Origin: Propionibacterium sp.
Lineage (GTDB): Bacteria > Actinomycetota > Actinomycetes > Propionibacteriales > Propionibacteriaceae
Direction: 5' to 3'
Assembly: GCA_012517405.1 (NCBI GenBank)
Contig: JAAYVB010000022.1
Span: forward strand, 1 to 34,648
DNA length: 34,648 nucleotides
How positions within the stretch are numbered: position 1 is the stretch's first letter; every line of letters starts with the position of its first letter. Of the stretch, positions 24,250 to 32,667 are shown in pieces. A program made the position numbers and the translations under genes. The notes beneath the pieces are model-generated. The model ran no database searches. It was not told where the DNA came from and worked only from the letters and a program-made list of their open reading frames with translations.

Positions 24250-24279
24250 GGGCGTCCAATGCCAACATGGAGGTTCACA

Positions 24280-25434
24280 ATGGACCAAGCAGACACTACG
24301 CGGAAGGAAGAACTCGCCGCGTTGACCGCTATGGTGCGGGAGTTCGCGGCCGACAACATCGCACCGATCGTGGCGGATCTCGACGAGACCGAGCGGTTCC
24401 CGGCTGAGATCTATGCACAGCTGGGTGAGCTGGGGCTGCTCGGCATCACCGTGCCGGAAGAAGACGGTGGCGTCGGTGGTTGCGTGGCCGACTACGTGAC
24501 CGTGATGGAAGAGCTGGCCTATGGCTATGCCAGCGTTGCCGATCAGTGCGGGCTCGTCGAGCTCGTGAGTTCGCTGCTGGTCAAGCATGGGACCAGCGAG
24601 CAGAAGGCACGCTATCTCCCCGGGTTGCTCGCCGGCACGCAGCGCTGCAGCTATGCCCTGACCGAGGCCGATGCCGGCTCGGATCTGGGCGGCCTGAAGA
24701 CCAATGCGCACCGCGACGGCAGCGACTGGATTCTCAACGGCGAGAAGATCTTCATTCACAATGCACCGATCGCCGACTTCGCCATGGTGCTCGCCTTGAC
24801 CGATCCCGAAAAGCGTACCCACGGTGGCATGACGATGTTCCTGGTGCCCGTCGACACCCCAGGTGTTGAGCGTGCCTACCACGAGCACAAGATGGGCCAG
24901 CGCGCATCCCAGGTCGGCGGGTTCGTCTTCACCGATGTCCGGCTGCCTGCCGACGCGGTGCTCGGGGCCGAAGGCGCCGGCTTTGCGGCGGTCATGTCCG
25001 TTCTGGAGAAGGGCCGCCTCGGCATCGGTGCTTTGGCAAACGGGATTTCGCACGCGGCTCTGGACACTGCCACTGAGCACGCGAAGACTCGCCGCCAGTT
25101 CAAGAAGCCCATCGGCGCCTTCCAGACGATCGCGTTCACGCTGGCCGATATGGCGACCGACTACCGCGCCGCTCGCCTGCTGCTCGACGCGGGCGCCGAG
25201 CTGCTCGACACCGGACAGGACGCCGGCACCGCCTGCTCGATGGCCAAGCTGTTTGCCAGTGAGGCTGCGATCCGCAATACCGGCAAGGCGGTTCAGATCC
25301 TCGGTGGCTCCGGCTACATCCGCGGCGTCGTTGCCGAGCGGCTCTACCGTGATGCTCGCATCACCACCATCTACGAGGGCACCAGCGAGGTGCAGCGCCT
25401 GATCATCAGCAGGAGCCTGCTCGGCAGGCTGTGA
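24280..25434 (+). CDS. Acyl-CoA dehydrogenase
   Basis: This 384-residue flavoenzyme shows all the main family segments. The N-terminal helical domain has LGLLGITVPEEDGGVGG. The FAD/substrate loop is YALTEADAGSDLGGL. The helical domain has RRQFKKPIGAFQTIAF. QILGGSGYIRGVVAERLYRDARITTIYEGTSEVQRLIISR carries the catalytic Glu in YEGTSE. The chain length of the substrate is not evident. It would pass electrons to the ETF encoded by the divergent operon, or run in reverse as an enoyl-CoA reductase. The start is ATG at 24280 after GGAGG; an upstream in-frame ATG lacks a site and overlaps the operator region. Confidence 0.95.
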   Translation: MDQADTTRKEELAALTAMVREFAADNIAPIVADLDETERFPAEIYAQLGELGLLGITVPEEDGGVGGCVADYVTVMEELAYGYASVADQCGLVELVSSLLVKHGTSEQKARYLPGLLAGTQRCSYALTEADAGSDLGGLKTNAHRDGSDWILNGEKIFIHNAPIADFAMVLALTDPEKRTHGGMTMFLVPVDTPGVERAYHEHKMGQRASQVGGFVFTDVRLPADAVLGAEGAGFAAVMSVLEKGRLGIGALANGISHAALDTATEHAKTRRQFKKPIGAFQTIAFTLADMATDYRAARLLLDAGAELLDTGQDAGTACSMAKLFASEAAIRNTGKAVQILGGSGYIRGVVAERLYRDARITTIYEGTSEVQRLIISRSLLGRL

Positions 25435-25452
25435 GTCCGGTCTCCTTACCGC

Positions 25453-25498
25453 GCTGATGCCGGCGGCACCGCCATGGGACGGGGCCGCCGGCATCAGC
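25453..25498. terminator. Hairpin terminator, 15-bp perfect stem
   Basis: GCTGATGCCGGCGGC at 25453-25467 pairs with its exact complement at 25484-25498 (16-nt loop). It lies 18 bases after the acyl-CoA dehydrogenase stop and about 80 bases past the stop of the convergent VanZ-like gene. There is no clear T tract, so termination may be weak or bidirectional. Confidence 0.7.
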
Positions 25499-25578
25499 CT
25501 TATCCGGCTATCTGTGCAGGGTCGCCGGCCGGGGGTTTCACTGCGTGCTGCTCCGGGACGACCCGGTCGGGGTGTTGC

Positions 25579-26640
25579 TCAGAGGGGATCGTGGCTGGGA
25601 GCCCGCGAATCCACTGGCCGCATCCGGGCCACGATGCCGGGTAGTCCTCCGCGATCCGTGGTCGCCAGGAGGGCGACGATGCCGGCCGCCGCGAAGACCC
25701 AATCCAGGGGCGAGGCGAACGCGACGAGCAACTGCCAGCCGCCGACTCCGCACAGATAGCGCAGCAGACGGGCGAGAAGTCGCGGACGGATTCGGCTCTG
25801 CCAGCAGATGAGCACTGCCAGATCGCCCGCACTTCGTCCGGTGGCCAGCGTGAGCGCTGCTGTCAAGACCAGGGGGACTGCCACTGTGACTGCCGATGTC
25901 ACGCTCTGGTTGAGACTCGCGGCGGGGATCGCAAGCACATACAGCTGCCAAGCATTCGAGATTACGCCGGCAAGTGCGCTGGTGAGCCAGACGACCATCG
26001 CATCGCACAGCATGCCCAGCAGGCGCCGCCAGACAGTAATCGGTGTCGGCTTGCCCGGCAGGACGGTCGCATCGCGACGGGCGAGCCAGGGGCGCAGCGC
26101 CAGGGAGCACAGCCCGCCGAGCAGGGCTCCCGCGGTATTGGCGAGTAGGTCATCGACATCGAAGATCCGGTACGCGCAGGGGTAGATGCCCCAGACGCCG
26201 GTCAACTGCGTGGTCTCGATGAGCAGCGAGATCACAAATCCGATGGCTGTGGTGGCCACGACCCCGCGGCGCAGCGTGAATCTGAGAAAGAAACCGAGCG
26301 GGAAGAACAGCAGCACATTGAGCGCCACCTGCATGATCGCTGGATTCCGGAGGAACTCGCCGATCGATCCGGTCGGATAGCTGAGGACATCGTCGATGAA
26401 CTGGAGAGGGCGCAGCTGCTTCGGCGCGCAGCGGATCTCCTCCGGCACAGGCAGCGGCAAAAGGGTATAGGTCCACAGCGCCAGCCCGTAGACCAGAAAG
26501 CCCGCCCACACCACGGTCTGCGTCACGGTCAGCCGTCCCTGGCGGCGGTATTGAATCGCGACGAACGGGACGAACAACAGCACCCCGGCAAGGATGCCGA
26601 GCAGGATCGCCATCAGGGCGGGTAGCAGCTGGCCGGTCAC
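25579..26640 (-). CDS. VanZ-like membrane protein with C-terminal RDD-like domain
   Basis: This 353-residue integral membrane protein has two parts. The first half has four to five helices with VanZ features: YTLLPLPVPEE, LNVLLFFPLGFFLRF, SLLIETTQLTG and RIFDVDDLLANTAGALLGG. After WRRLLGMLCDAMVVWL, the second half has more helices and GRSAGDLAV, as in RDD-domain proteins. VanZ-family proteins are associated with envelope and glycopeptide tolerance; the function of the fusion is unknown. The start is GTG at 26640 with a weak ribosome binding site. It follows the TetR stop by 46 bases on the same strand and may be cotranscribed. Confidence 0.8.
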   Translation of the reverse strand: MTGQLLPALMAILLGILAGVLLFVPFVAIQYRRQGRLTVTQTVVWAGFLVYGLALWTYTLLPLPVPEEIRCAPKQLRPLQFIDDVLSYPTGSIGEFLRNPAIMQVALNVLLFFPLGFFLRFTLRRGVVATTAIGFVISLLIETTQLTGVWGIYPCAYRIFDVDDLLANTAGALLGGLCSLALRPWLARRDATVLPGKPTPITVWRRLLGMLCDAMVVWLTSALAGVISNAWQLYVLAIPAASLNQSVTSAVTVAVPLVLTAALTLATGRSAGDLAVLICWQSRIRPRLLARLLRYLCGVGGWQLLVAFASPLDWVFAAAGIVALLATTDRGGLPGIVARMRPVDSRAPSHDPL

Positions 26641-26686
26641 GGGAGCCCACGATACACAGCGACCGGGCGCCGGACTGTCGTGCAGA

Positions 26687-27316
26687 TCAACTGTCCAGAA
26701 GCGGGCCGACCAGCAAATTCACCGACCGTTCGACGCTCGATTCCAGATCGGCGATGCTCGCATGTCCGATACCGACCTTGACGAGGTCGAGATACAAGAC
26801 GGCATAGATGATGTGTGCGATATCGCCGAGCTGTGCGGAGGGGTCGCGGGGGAGCGCCTGGTGCAGCTGCAGGACCTCGAGGATGGCCTCTTCGACGCGC
26901 GAGACGCTCGCGGTGGCTGAATCGCGGTGCTCGGCGCTGCCGAAAAGCGCCTCGCGTTCATAGGCGATCATGTTCTCGGGATGAGTCATGGACTCTTCGC
27001 TGAGCGGACGCAGGATGGCCAGAATCGACTCGGTGATCGTCCGGCCACCTTTGGCCTCGGCGAGACCCGCCTCGATGCCTTCGGCGAGCCGGTCATTCAT
27101 CACCGAAACCAGCAACTCGGCCTTCGACCCGGCATAACGGAACAGGGTGCCCACTCCGACATCGGCCGCTGCGGCGATCTCCGAGGTGGTCACAGCGGCA
27201 TAGCCCTTCTCGGCGAACAGCCGGGCGGCCGCGTCCAGGATCCTGGTTTGCTTGGCTGTCTTCTTGCGCTCACGCAATGAGCGCACCGGCGCCGAGGCCA
27301 GCTCCTGCGCATCCAT
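26687..27316 (-). CDS. TetR family transcriptional regulator
   Basis: This protein has about 209 residues. The N-terminal TetR helix-turn-helix is clear: TRILDAAARLFAEKGYAAVTTSEIAAAADVGVGTLFRYAGSKAELL (about residues 24-70). A helical ligand domain follows. The start is ATG at 27316 with GAGG seven bases upstream; a GTG at 27322 is nearly as good. It is divergent from oleate hydratase with a 26-base dyad between them, so it probably represses that gene in response to a fatty acid or other membrane stressor. The ligand is inferred from context. Confidence 0.92.
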   Translation of the reverse strand: MDAQELASAPVRSLRERKKTAKQTRILDAAARLFAEKGYAAVTTSEIAAAADVGVGTLFRYAGSKAELLVSVMNDRLAEGIEAGLAEAKGGRTITESILAILRPLSEESMTHPENMIAYEREALFGSAEHRDSATASVSRVEEAILEVLQLHQALPRDPSAQLGDIAHIIYAVLYLDLVKVGIGHASIADLESSVERSVNLLVGPLLDS

Positions 27317-27383
27317 CGTCACACCTCGTCCTTCCGCAGGGATCTCCCTGAATGATCCCTATGTGCCGCATCGTAGCATTTCG

Positions 27384-27409
27384 GACTGCACTCCAAATAG
27401 AGTACAGTC
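27384..27409. promoter_or_regulatory. Candidate TetR operator between tetR and oleate hydratase
   Basis: GACTG-C-ACTC, six bases, GAGT-A-CAGTC is a 26-base inverted repeat in which nine of ten positions in each arm pair. Size and symmetry suit a TetR-family dimer pair. It lies 34 bases upstream of the oleate hydratase start and 68 bases from the tetR start. Confidence 0.72.
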
Positions 27410-27442
27410 GGTTTTGTTAGTCCGCAAAGGACGCCGCTGCTA

Positions 27443-29134
27443 GTGAAAGTTGAGACGACTCGCATGACTCGCAACGCATACATGATTGGAACGGGGATCG
27501 GGAACCTCGCGGCCGCTGTCTATTTGATTCGCGACGGTGGCTGGGACGGCCACCAGATCACGATGCTGGGGCTCGATACCCACGGCGCGAACGATGGCGC
27601 CGCGACCAAGGACTTCGAAACCGAATACGGCTACGGCCCGCTGAGCAATTCCCGGGGCTACCTCAACCGCGGTGGGCGCATGCTCAACGAGGAGACCTAC
27701 GAGAACTTCTGGGATGTGCTGGGCAGCGTGCCCTCGCTCGACCACCCCGGCAAGTCGGTCACCGAGGAGATTCTTGATTTCGACCATGCCCATCCGACCA
27801 AGGACATCGGTCGGCTGATTGACTCGAACGGGCTGCGGGTGAGCGGACCGAACGGATACCGGCACATGCAGTTCACCAACAAGCAGCGCTATCTGCTGAC
27901 CAAGCTCATGATGCTGCCCGAGTCGCGCGAGCATGAACTCGACGACATCTCGATTCGCGAGTGGTTCGCCGAGACCCCGGAGTTCTTCGAGACGAACTTC
28001 TGGTGGATGTGGCAGACCACGTTCGCGTTCAAGGATGTCTCCTCGGTAGCCGAACTGCGCCGCTACATGAACCGGATGATCCTGGAGTTCTCGCGGATCA
28101 ACACGCTGGAAGGCGTCACCCGAACCCCGTACAACCAGTACGAATCGGTCATCTTGCCGATGCGCAGCTACCTGCAGGGACAGGGTGTCACTTTCATCAA
28201 CAACCGGAAGGTGACCGAGTTTGTCTTCGCCGACACCCCGCTGCGCGACGACATCATCGTGACCGGCCTCAAGTACGTCGAGGTCGACAACGCCGACGCC
28301 GAGGCCATGATAGAGGTCGGCCCCGACGATCTGGTCTTCGACACCAACGGCTCGATCACCGATTCCACCTCGATCGGCGATCTGGACACCGCAATCGTCG
28401 AGGACCAGCGGTATGCACCATCGGCTCTGCTGTGGAAGCAGGCCGCGGAACGCTTCTACAATCTGGGCAACCCCGACAAGTTCTTCAACGATCGCACTCA
28501 GTCGGAGTGGACGAGCTTCACCGTCACGACCTCCGACCACCGGCTGATCAACGAGATCTCCCGGTTGACCCGGCAGCTGCCCGGCAATGCGCTGAATACC
28601 TTCGTCGACTCGACTCCGCTGATCTCGCTGGTCGTGCATCACCAGCCGCACTACCATGCGCAGAAGCCGGAGGAAGGCGTCTTCTGGGGCTACGCGCTGT
28701 ACCCGCGCCGCCACGGTGACTTCATCGACAAGCCGTTCATCGAGATGACCGGGCGGGAGATGCTGCTGGAGACCCTCGGACATCTGGGGCGCATCGACAC
28801 CACGGCTGATCCGATCTCGAACCGCACCGATGAGTTGATGGCGACGGTCGTCAATGTGGTGCCGGCCCACATGCCGTACGCGTCAGCCTTGTTCAACCAG
28901 CGCACGACGCTCGATCGTCCGCTCGTCGTACCGGCCGGCTCCAAGAACCTGGCCTTCATCAGCCAGTTCGCCGAGATGCCGTTCGACATGGTCTTCACCG
29001 AGCAGTACTCGGTGCGCTGCGCACAGGTCGCCGTCTACACACTGCTCGGACTCGATCTGCCGCTGACCAAGCTTCACCACTACGAGAAGGATCCACGGGT
29101 GCTCGCCAAGGCCACCCGCGTGATGTTCCGCTGA
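27443..29134 (+). CDS. ohyA: Oleate hydratase (MCRA family)
   Basis: This 563-residue FAD-dependent fatty acid hydratase adds water to the cis-9 double bond of oleate to give 10-hydroxystearate. Family features are the N-terminal FAD motif MIGTGIGNLAAAVYLIRDG, SNSRGYLNRGGRMLNEETYENFWD, FWWMWQTTFAFKDVSSVAELRRYM, TPYNQYESVILPMRSYL, and FISQFAEMPFDMVFTEQYSVR near the end. The usual active-site motif RGGREM reads RGGRML here, so the Glu that activates water in characterised enzymes is replaced by Met. This change is known to me from a monomeric actinobacterial subgroup (Rhodococcus type). The start is GTG 27443 with AAAGGA upstream, or ATG 27464. It is divergent from a TetR gene. Confidence 0.92.
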   Translation: MKVETTRMTRNAYMIGTGIGNLAAAVYLIRDGGWDGHQITMLGLDTHGANDGAATKDFETEYGYGPLSNSRGYLNRGGRMLNEETYENFWDVLGSVPSLDHPGKSVTEEILDFDHAHPTKDIGRLIDSNGLRVSGPNGYRHMQFTNKQRYLLTKLMMLPESREHELDDISIREWFAETPEFFETNFWWMWQTTFAFKDVSSVAELRRYMNRMILEFSRINTLEGVTRTPYNQYESVILPMRSYLQGQGVTFINNRKVTEFVFADTPLRDDIIVTGLKYVEVDNADAEAMIEVGPDDLVFDTNGSITDSTSIGDLDTAIVEDQRYAPSALLWKQAAERFYNLGNPDKFFNDRTQSEWTSFTVTTSDHRLINEISRLTRQLPGNALNTFVDSTPLISLVVHHQPHYHAQKPEEGVFWGYALYPRRHGDFIDKPFIEMTGREMLLETLGHLGRIDTTADPISNRTDELMATVVNVVPAHMPYASALFNQRTTLDRPLVVPAGSKNLAFISQFAEMPFDMVFTEQYSVRCAQVAVYTLLGLDLPLTKLHHYEKDPRVLAKATRVMFR

Positions 29135-29148
29135 GCCGATCGACGCGC

Positions 29149-30630
29149 CTACTGCAGGGCGGAGGTGAGCCGGGCCAGGCCGTCCAGCACCTTTCCGCCC
29201 AGCGGTCGGCGCGCCCATTCGTCCGCGTCGAGACGAAAGCTCTGCGCCCGGTAGTGGTCTTCGACGATGCGCATGCGGTCGGTGAACTCGCGGCTGCGGA
29301 CCAGTACCGACACCTCCATGTTCAGGCTGAACGACCGGATGTCCATATTGCTCGACCCGATCACGGCGATGTCGTCGTCGATGGTGAAGTGCTTGGAGTG
29401 CAGGACGGTTGGCGCGCGGTAGAGCCAGATCGCCACGCCGGCATCGAGAAGTTCGGCATAGTACGAGCGCTGCGCGTGGGCCACCAGGAGCTGATCGGCG
29501 ATCTCCGAGACGAACAGCTCGACATCGAGGCCGCGTGAGGCCGCGGTGACCAGTGCCATCATCGTCGACTCGTCGGGGACGAAATATGGGCTGGTGATGC
29601 TGATCCGTTTGCGGGCGTTGTGGATCAGCATGATGAACAACTTGAGGTTGTTGTCGTTCTCGAAGCTCGGGCCGCTCGGAATGACCTGCGCATCGACGCT
29701 TCGGACCAGCTCGGCGCTGCCCGACCCCGAGGGTGCGTCTTCGGATGCGCCGGACGCGTGGGTTTCCAAGGACAGCAGCTCTTCGGTCTCGGAATACCAG
29801 TCGGTGACGAAGACGGCGTCGAGTTCGCCGACGATCGGACCCTCCAGACGCACCATCAGTTCGAGCCAATGCAGCCCGCGCTTGACGTTCTTGGGTTTGA
29901 GGTATGTCTCGTCGATGAGGTTCTGCGATCCGGTGTAGCCCACCCGTCCGTCCACCACCACGAGCTTGCGGTGATTGCGCAGATCAGGGCGCTGCCACTG
30001 GCCTCGCCAGGGACGCAGCGGCAACATCGGATGCCACTGCGCTCCCATCTCGCGCAGCGCCCGGATGGTCTCCATTCGCCGGGGGAACATCAGCCCCGAG
30101 ACAAAATCCGACAGCACCCGGACGGCGACGCCGCGCTCAACTGCGCGGGCGAGCGCATCGAACAGCGGGCGCGTGGTCTGATCGCGGACGAGGATGTAGA
30201 ACTCGACGTGGACGAACTCCTGCGCCGCATCGATGTCGGCGATCATCGCATCGAGGGAACCCTGGTAGTCCTCGATGAGGATCGTGCTGCTGCCGGTCAC
30301 CATCGGCAACGCGCCCAGCCGCTGGTTGAGAACGACGGCGGTATCGAGCCAATCAGGGACGCCTGGCCCGGCGATGTGGTCCGACACGCCAGAGCGCTCG
30401 AGCATCCGGGTGCTGACGACGCGCTGCTTGTCGCGGCGGGCCTTGGGGAGCCGCCCGAAGCCGACGAGGAAGAAGGCGACCGCGCCGAGAATCGGGATGA
30501 AGACGATCGTCAGGATCCAGGCGATCGCTGTCGCGGGTTTGCGCCGCAGCGAGATGACCACCGCAGCGACGAAACCGAAGATGATGTGTGCGCACAGTGC
30601 AAGCAGTCTGATGATCTCTGCCGTGGTCAT
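29149..30630 (-). CDS. cls: Cardiolipin synthase, phospholipase D family
   Basis: This 493-residue protein has two N-terminal membrane helices of the PLDc_N type (ALCAHIIFGFVAAVVISL and AWILTIVFIPILGAVAFFLVGFG). Two PLD domains follow. The catalytic HKD motifs are HRKLVVVDGRVGYTGSQN and HSKHFTIDDDIAVIGSSNMD. It joins phosphatidyl groups to make cardiolipin in the membrane. The start is the ATG at 30630 after GAGGA; the open frame extends 24 codons upstream without membrane-type sequence. It converges on oleate hydratase, with only 14 bases between the stops. Confidence 0.94.
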   Translation of the reverse strand: MTTAEIIRLLALCAHIIFGFVAAVVISLRRKPATAIAWILTIVFIPILGAVAFFLVGFGRLPKARRDKQRVVSTRMLERSGVSDHIAGPGVPDWLDTAVVLNQRLGALPMVTGSSTILIEDYQGSLDAMIADIDAAQEFVHVEFYILVRDQTTRPLFDALARAVERGVAVRVLSDFVSGLMFPRRMETIRALREMGAQWHPMLPLRPWRGQWQRPDLRNHRKLVVVDGRVGYTGSQNLIDETYLKPKNVKRGLHWLELMVRLEGPIVGELDAVFVTDWYSETEELLSLETHASGASEDAPSGSGSAELVRSVDAQVIPSGPSFENDNNLKLFIMLIHNARKRISITSPYFVPDESTMMALVTAASRGLDVELFVSEIADQLLVAHAQRSYYAELLDAGVAIWLYRAPTVLHSKHFTIDDDIAVIGSSNMDIRSFSLNMEVSVLVRSREFTDRMRIVEDHYRAQSFRLDADEWARRPLGGKVLDGLARLTSALQ

Positions 30631-30664
30631 TTGCCGTTCCTCTTCCGCCTGCCTGAGCAGGACC

Positions 30665-30805
30665 CTACCGCACCTTTGATGCCAGCCCTGGCGCACCATC
30701 AACGCGGTTGTTCAGCACTGGGGACACGGTGGTGGGGGAGATACCGGCCAGGGTGGCTACGTCACCCAAACGGGGCGTCTGGTTCGGCCCAGGCCACTGC
30801 CTCAT
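30665..30805 (-). pseudogene. Remnant of a LacI-family regulator (helix-turn-helix only)
   Basis: On the minus strand, ATG 30805 opens a 46-residue frame: MRQWPGPNQTPRLGDVATLA followed by GISPTTVSPVLNNRVDGAPG and LASKVR, then TAG at 30667. Residues 11-35 align with the LacI DNA-binding helix-turn-helix (consensus xRLxDVAxLAGVSxTTVSRVLNxR). The key Arg of TVSRVLN is Pro, and no hinge or effector domain follows. It is a fragment of a lost regulator between cls and the ABC-F gene. The rest of the 236-base gap (30631-30866) shows no other gene. Confidence 0.65.
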
Positions 30806-30866
30806 CTGCCTCGTGCCCGTATTGAGCCCGCTCGCTGGTCAGCTCCCAGTTCGATCTTGTGGGGGA

Positions 30867-32663
30867 TCAGGCGATCTGCTCCGACAGTTCGAGCCAGCGT
30901 TCCTCCAGTTGCTCGACCTCCGACTCGAGTTCTCGAACCTCATCGGCGCGTTGCTGCAGTCGCTCGTAGTCGCTCGGATCGTCCTCGGCCATCTGCTGAT
31001 GGACGGCCTCAATGGTGGCCGCCAACTTGTCCAGGCGGCGCTCGATCGAGGAGATCTCCTTCTGCGCGGCGTGGCGTTGCGCGCCCGACACGGCTCCGGT
31101 GGGCTGCTCGCTGCCGGGCTGCGAGGCCACATCCGGACGATCGGTGGCGTGGGCCGCATCCTGCTCGCTACGAAGCCGGAGGTACTCGTCCACGCCACCG
31201 GGGACGTGGCGCAGGCGTCCGTCCAGAATCGCATACTGCTGATCGGTCACCCGCTCCAGCAGGTATCGGTCGTGAGAGACCACGATCAGCGTCCCCGGCC
31301 ACGAATCGAGCAGATCCTCCATGGCCGTGAGCATCTCCGAATCGACGTCATTGGTGGGTTCGTCCAGGATGATCAGGTTGGGCTCGCTCAGCAGCAACAG
31401 GAGCAGCTGCAGCCGTCGCTTCTGGCCGCCGGACAGTTCGTCCACCCGAGCGGCGAGGTGTTCACGGGCGAAGCCGAGGCGTTCGAGAAGCTGGGCCGGG
31501 GTGTGGTCCCGGCCGTCTATCGTGAAGGTCGTCTTGGTCTGGGCCAAGACGTCGCGGACGCGTTCGGCACCGATTTGGGACAGCTGCGAGAACTGCTGAT
31601 CGAGAGTCCCGATCCGCACCGTCTTGCCGCGCTTGACGCGTCCGCTGGTCGGCTTGAGCGCGCCGCTGATCAGTCCGAGCAGGGTCGATTTGCCGGCGCC
31701 GTTGGCGCCGAGGATGCCGGTGCGTTCACCCGGGCCGATGCGCCAGGTGACTTCTCGTAGCACCTCGTGCTCGCCGAAGCGCATCCCGACGTCTTCGAGA
31801 TCGACCACGTCCTTGCCGAGTCTGGCCACCGCGAGGCGCTGGAGTTCGATGGGGTTGCGGATCGGCGGCACGTCCTCGATGAGCAGGTTCGCGGCATCGA
31901 TGCGGAACCGCGGCTTCGAGGTGCGTGCCGGGGCGCCCCGGCGCAACCAGGCCAGCTCCTTGCGCAGCAGGTTCTGGCGCTTGGCTTCGCTGGCGGCAGC
32001 CATCCGGTCACGCTCGACGCGCTGCAGGACGTAGGCGGCGTAGCCGCCTTCGAACGGCTCGACGATCTGGTCGTGGACCTCCCAGGTCTGGGTACAGACC
32101 TCGTCCAGGAACCAGCGATCGTGGGTGATCACCAACAGGCCACCGGAATCCTTCGGCCAGCGATGTTTCAGATGGTCGGCCAGCCAGGCGATTCCCTCGA
32201 CATCGAGATGGTTGGTCGGCTCGTCCAGCGCGATCAGGTCCCAGTCGCCCACCAGCAGGGCGGCCAGCGCCACCCGGCGACGCTGCCCACCGCTGAGCTC
32301 GCCTATTCGTGCCTGCCAGGGGATGTCGGAGACCAGTCCGCCGATCACGTCGCGGATCGCCGGGTCACCGGCCCACTCATGCTCCGCACGCTCGCCAACG
32401 ATGACCTGAGCCACCGCGGCAGCCGGGTCAAGATCATCACCTTGGCCCAACACACCGAACCGGACGCCGCCACGGCGCGTCACACGCCCGGATTGTGGTT
32501 CGATTCGCCCCGCCAGCATTCCGAGCAGCGAGGTCTTGCCGTCGCCGTTGCGGCCGACGATGCCGATGCGGTCGCCTTCGTTGATACCGAGGGTCACCGA
32601 GTCGAAGACAACGCGAGTCGGATATTCCAGATGAAGGGCTTCAGCCCCGAGAAGATGCGCCAT
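30867..32663 (-). CDS. ABC-F family ATP-binding protein (Uup-like)
   Basis: This 598-residue soluble protein has two ABC ATPase domains and no membrane helix. Domain 1 has Walker A GRNGDGKTS (residues 37-45), signature LSGGQRRR and Walker B LIALDEPTNHLD. Domain 2 has GANGAGKST, LSGGQKRR and LIILDEPTNDVD. A C-terminal charged coiled coil (SSIERRLDKLAATIEAV to LEERWLELSEQIA) resembles the Uup C-terminal domain. ABC-F proteins act on ribosomes or DNA-linked processes rather than transport. The start is ATG at 32663, four bases after the DUF4191 stop, so it is probably translated from the same mRNA. Confidence 0.93.
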   Translation of the reverse strand: MAHLLGAEALHLEYPTRVVFDSVTLGINEGDRIGIVGRNGDGKTSLLGMLAGRIEPQSGRVTRRGGVRFGVLGQGDDLDPAAAVAQVIVGERAEHEWAGDPAIRDVIGGLVSDIPWQARIGELSGGQRRRVALAALLVGDWDLIALDEPTNHLDVEGIAWLADHLKHRWPKDSGGLLVITHDRWFLDEVCTQTWEVHDQIVEPFEGGYAAYVLQRVERDRMAAASEAKRQNLLRKELAWLRRGAPARTSKPRFRIDAANLLIEDVPPIRNPIELQRLAVARLGKDVVDLEDVGMRFGEHEVLREVTWRIGPGERTGILGANGAGKSTLLGLISGALKPTSGRVKRGKTVRIGTLDQQFSQLSQIGAERVRDVLAQTKTTFTIDGRDHTPAQLLERLGFAREHLAARVDELSGGQKRRLQLLLLLLSEPNLIILDEPTNDVDSEMLTAMEDLLDSWPGTLIVVSHDRYLLERVTDQQYAILDGRLRHVPGGVDEYLRLRSEQDAAHATDRPDVASQPGSEQPTGAVSGAQRHAAQKEISSIERRLDKLAATIEAVHQQMAEDDPSDYERLQQRADEVRELESEVEQLEERWLELSEQIA

Positions 32664-32667
32664 CCGG

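Noticed and set aside
24103..25494. Long minus-strand open frame opposite acyl-CoA dehydrogenase
   Set aside because: Shadow of a gene with a full catalytic motif set; it would also overlap the LacI gene and operator.
27440..28870. Long minus-strand open frame opposite oleate hydratase
   Set aside because: Shadow frame; the hydratase has clear FAD and family motifs and its own ribosome binding site region.
30840..30866. tRNA-like GTTCGATC near the end of the cls/ABC-F gap
   Set aside because: No five-base T-stem forms around it and no acceptor or anticodon arm is found nearby.
30708..31760. Plus-strand open frame overlapping the LacI remnant and the ABC-F gene
   Set aside because: Its product has no family features and most of it is antisense to the ABC-F ATPase domains.
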